Shown here in pieces: positions 23,619 through 25,158 of a stretch of DNA of 25,158 nucleotides (its first letter is position 1; the number at the start of each line of letters is the position of its first letter). The stretch lies in NCBI GenBank assembly GCA_031268255.1, contig JAIRXO010000026.1, positions 1-25,158 of the forward strand, in the 5' to 3' direction. This stretch comes from Spirochaetaceae bacterium. Its GTDB lineage: Bacteria > Spirochaetota > Spirochaetia > Treponematales > Breznakiellaceae. The notes beneath the pieces were generated by a model. It had not been told where the DNA came from, did not search any database, and worked only from the letters and a program-made list of their open reading frames with translations. A program made the translations under genes and the position numbers.

Positions 23619-25158
23619 TTAAAGTAGCACTGATTTATTCGCATTCGAATAAATCAGTGCTTCCCTAGATGTCCGGGGAGCCGTGCGGGTATCGGCGGCA
23701 ATCGAAATTTTTGACCCAAGGGCTGTTTTGCTGACTTCTATACGCGAGGGAACGCGGGAGCGCATTTCGCCTACATGGGAGATAATCCCTACCATGCGGT
23801 GTTCCCTGAGTTCATCAAGTATGTTGAGGGCCTTGTCGAGACTGGCCTCGTCAAGGCTGCCAAAGCCCTCGTCTATAAATACCGCGTCGAGCCGTATGCC
23901 TCCTGAACGGGCCTGTATCGAATCGGCGAGGCCCAGGGCAAGGCTTATGGAGGCCATAAAACTTTCGCCCCCCGAGAGGGTTCCGCAGGGGCGGCTTCTT
24001 CCGGTATGGGCGTCAAAGACGGCGAGGTCAAGGCCCGTCTTGCCCCTGGCCCCTTCTCCCTCCCGGTCAAGTATCAGGGCGTAGCGTCCCTCGCTCATTC
24101 TTTCGAGGCGCTTTGTGGCATAGGCGCTTACCTCGCTGAGATAACGGCCCAGGAGCCACACGTCAAAGGCAGGTTTCTTTTTGTCATTGCCCGAGAGGTC
24201 GTCGGAGAGGGCCTTGTATCGCCGGGTCTCTTTGGCGAGTTCTTCCCGCCGGGCTGAGATTTCGGCGTACTGCTTTTGGTCCCGTCCGGCGGCGGCAAGT
24301 TCCCCGGCGGCCTCATCCCGTATGCTCTGGATTTCGCGGTAGTCGTTTTCAAGGTCTGCCAGTTCCCGCTCTGTTTCGGCCCTGGTCCCCGGACGGGTGG
24401 CGCCTTCTTTTTCCTTCCCCAGTGAAGCAAGGTCATCCTCAAGATTTTTTACGCGGCCCGAAAGTTCAGCTTTCTTTTCTCCCCGCAGCCTGAGGCTTTT
24501 TTCCAGACCGGCTATGCCGTCTTCGGAAAGCGAGGCATCCTCAAGGGCCTGTAGATCGGGGAAGGGGGACGCGGCGAGTTTTTCCGCAAAGGCCCTCTGC
24601 CCTTCGCCATGGCGGAGTTCCGCCTGACGCCGCGCCTCCTTTGCCGCCGCCGATCCTGTCCTGGCCGACGCGAGCGCGAGGGCCGCGTTTTCCTTTTCTT
24701 TTTTGTAGGCCGCGTCTTCCTTTTCTTTTCCGGCGAGGATGCTGTCGAGGGCGGCCAGGGCGGAGAGGACATCGGGGGCATCCCATTCCCTGATACGGTT
24801 TTCGTATTTTGCCCTGCACGATGCCGCGGCTTCTTCCAGGGCTTTTTTTCTCGCGTCAAGAACAGCCTGTTCCCTGCCGGATTCCGATACCTCGTCCCGC
24901 AGGGCATCCCGCTCCGCGCGGGCCTGCTGTATCTGTCCTGATGCCCTGCGGCCCTCTTCCCGCCGAACACTGATTTTATTGAGACCGGCGGCGTGGGTTT
25001 GCAGCAGCCTTTCCGCTTCGGGTAATTCGGGCAGGGAGGCAGGGCCCTGGTGCAGGGGAACAGCGCCCTCTTCCCCGCCTTCGGAGAGGAGGGCGCGGTA
25101 TTCCTGTTTTAACGCTTCTTCCCGCGCCGCTGTTTTTTTTAGTTCGCCGGCTTTGGAA
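23619..25158 (-). CDS. sbcC: Exonuclease subunit SbcC, C-terminal part (partial)
   Basis: SbcC is the SMC-like ATPase of the SbcCD nuclease, which cuts DNA hairpins and processes stalled or broken forks. A single frame is open from the right window edge to TAA at 23619-23621, about 512 residues. From the edge it is a long Ala/Glu/Arg/Lys-rich coiled coil. It then has the conserved PAFDVWLLGRYLSEV region and RYALILDREG, the ABC signature TLSGGESFMASISLALGLAD, Walker B AVFIDEGFGSLDE, and the H-loop IISHVGEM. No zinc-hook CxxC is in the visible part. After RIEVSKTALGSKI, where the family normally ends, an extra tail of about 27 residues is encoded partly by the palindrome. The start lies beyond the window. 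The orientation is opposite to all other genes here. Confidence 0.95.
   Translation of the reverse strand, partial: SKAGELKKTAAREEALKQEYRALLSEGGEEGAVPLHQGPASLPELPEAERLLQTHAAGLNKISVRREEGRRASGQIQQARAERDALRDEVSESGREQAVLDARKKALEEAAASCRAKYENRIREWDAPDVLSALAALDSILAGKEKEDAAYKKEKENAALALASARTGSAAAKEARRQAELRHGEGQRAFAEKLAASPFPDLQALEDASLSEDGIAGLEKSLRLRGEKKAELSGRVKNLEDDLASLGKEKEGATRPGTRAETERELADLENDYREIQSIRDEAAGELAAAGRDQKQYAEISARREELAKETRRYKALSDDLSGNDKKKPAFDVWLLGRYLSEVSAYATKRLERMSEGRYALILDREGEGARGKTGLDLAVFDAHTGRSRPCGTLSGGESFMASISLALGLADSIQARSGGIRLDAVFIDEGFGSLDEASLDKALNILDELREHRMVGIISHVGEMRSRVPSRIEVSKTALGSKISIAADTRTAPRTSREALIYSNANKSVLL
23626..23661. repeat. Perfect 16-bp palindrome at the sbcC 3' end
   Basis: AGCACTGATTTATTCG (23626-23641) and its exact complement (23646-23661) flank a CATT loop. 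The flank 23652-23667 matches the right arm of the terminator hairpin (23561-23576) at 13 of 16 positions, so both belong to one repeat family. The palindrome is inside the reading frame of sbcC on the minus strand and encodes its last residues. On the minus strand it is followed at a distance by TTTTT, so it may also assist termination of sbcC. Confidence 0.8.

Noticed and set aside
24128..24970. Several small minus-strand frames near the right edge as separate genes
   Set aside because: The frame of the SbcC C-terminal domain stays open without any stop from 23619 to 25158 and has coiled-coil composition, so the other frames are shadows.

Overview
The window reads as chromosomal DNA of a GC-rich spirochete, most probably a Treponema-type organism. 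The basis is the dense single-strand gene order (cell division, DNA processing, then the flgB-type flagellar basal-body operon), protein sequences that look treponemal, and a NAD-salvage/uridine-kinase cluster beside it. Assignment to the free-living or termite-gut treponemes is inference from the high GC content only. TGA, TAA and TAG are all used as ordinary stops.

Region 1 (1-4231): the last residues of a likely FtsQ/DivIB, then ftsA (with a start-codon problem: it seems to begin at a CTG), ftsZ, a tyrosine recombinase of the XerC/D family, and a membrane-anchored TPR protein. Region 2 (4221-10381): dprA, topA, a second XerC/D recombinase, hslV and hslU, mostly with overlapping ends, so probably co-transcribed. 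Region 3 (10382-17401): flgB, flgC, fliE, fliF, fliG, fliH, fliI, fliJ, which together encode the rod base, MS ring, switch ring and the export ATPase complex. The order dprA-topA-xer-hslV-hslU-flgB-flgC-fliE-fliF-fliG-fliH-fliI-fliJ is nearly the one known from Bacillus subtilis (which also has trmFO and codY), so this is deeply conserved synteny.

Region 4 (17402-17778) has no gene. It holds nested inverted repeats and, at its end, a good extended -10 promoter. Region 5 (17779-23533): a PHP-family histidinol-phosphatase-like protein, nicotinamidase and nicotinate phosphoribosyltransferase (deamidating NAD salvage), an unrecognised protein ending in a beta-clamp-binding-like motif, a small unrecognised protein, and a multidomain TGS/uridine-kinase-like protein. 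Region 6 (23534-25158): two related palindromes, the first acting as a terminator, and the converging 3' part of sbcC on the minus strand, which runs off the window.

Most genes are housekeeping. I see no CRISPR array, transposase, phage module or tRNA/rRNA gene, and no clearly new multi-gene system. The points that deserve a second look are the ftsA start, the enlarged HslU I-domain, the clamp-motif protein, the structured 17.4-17.7 kb region, and the paired palindromes, one of which supplies the end of the sbcC reading frame.
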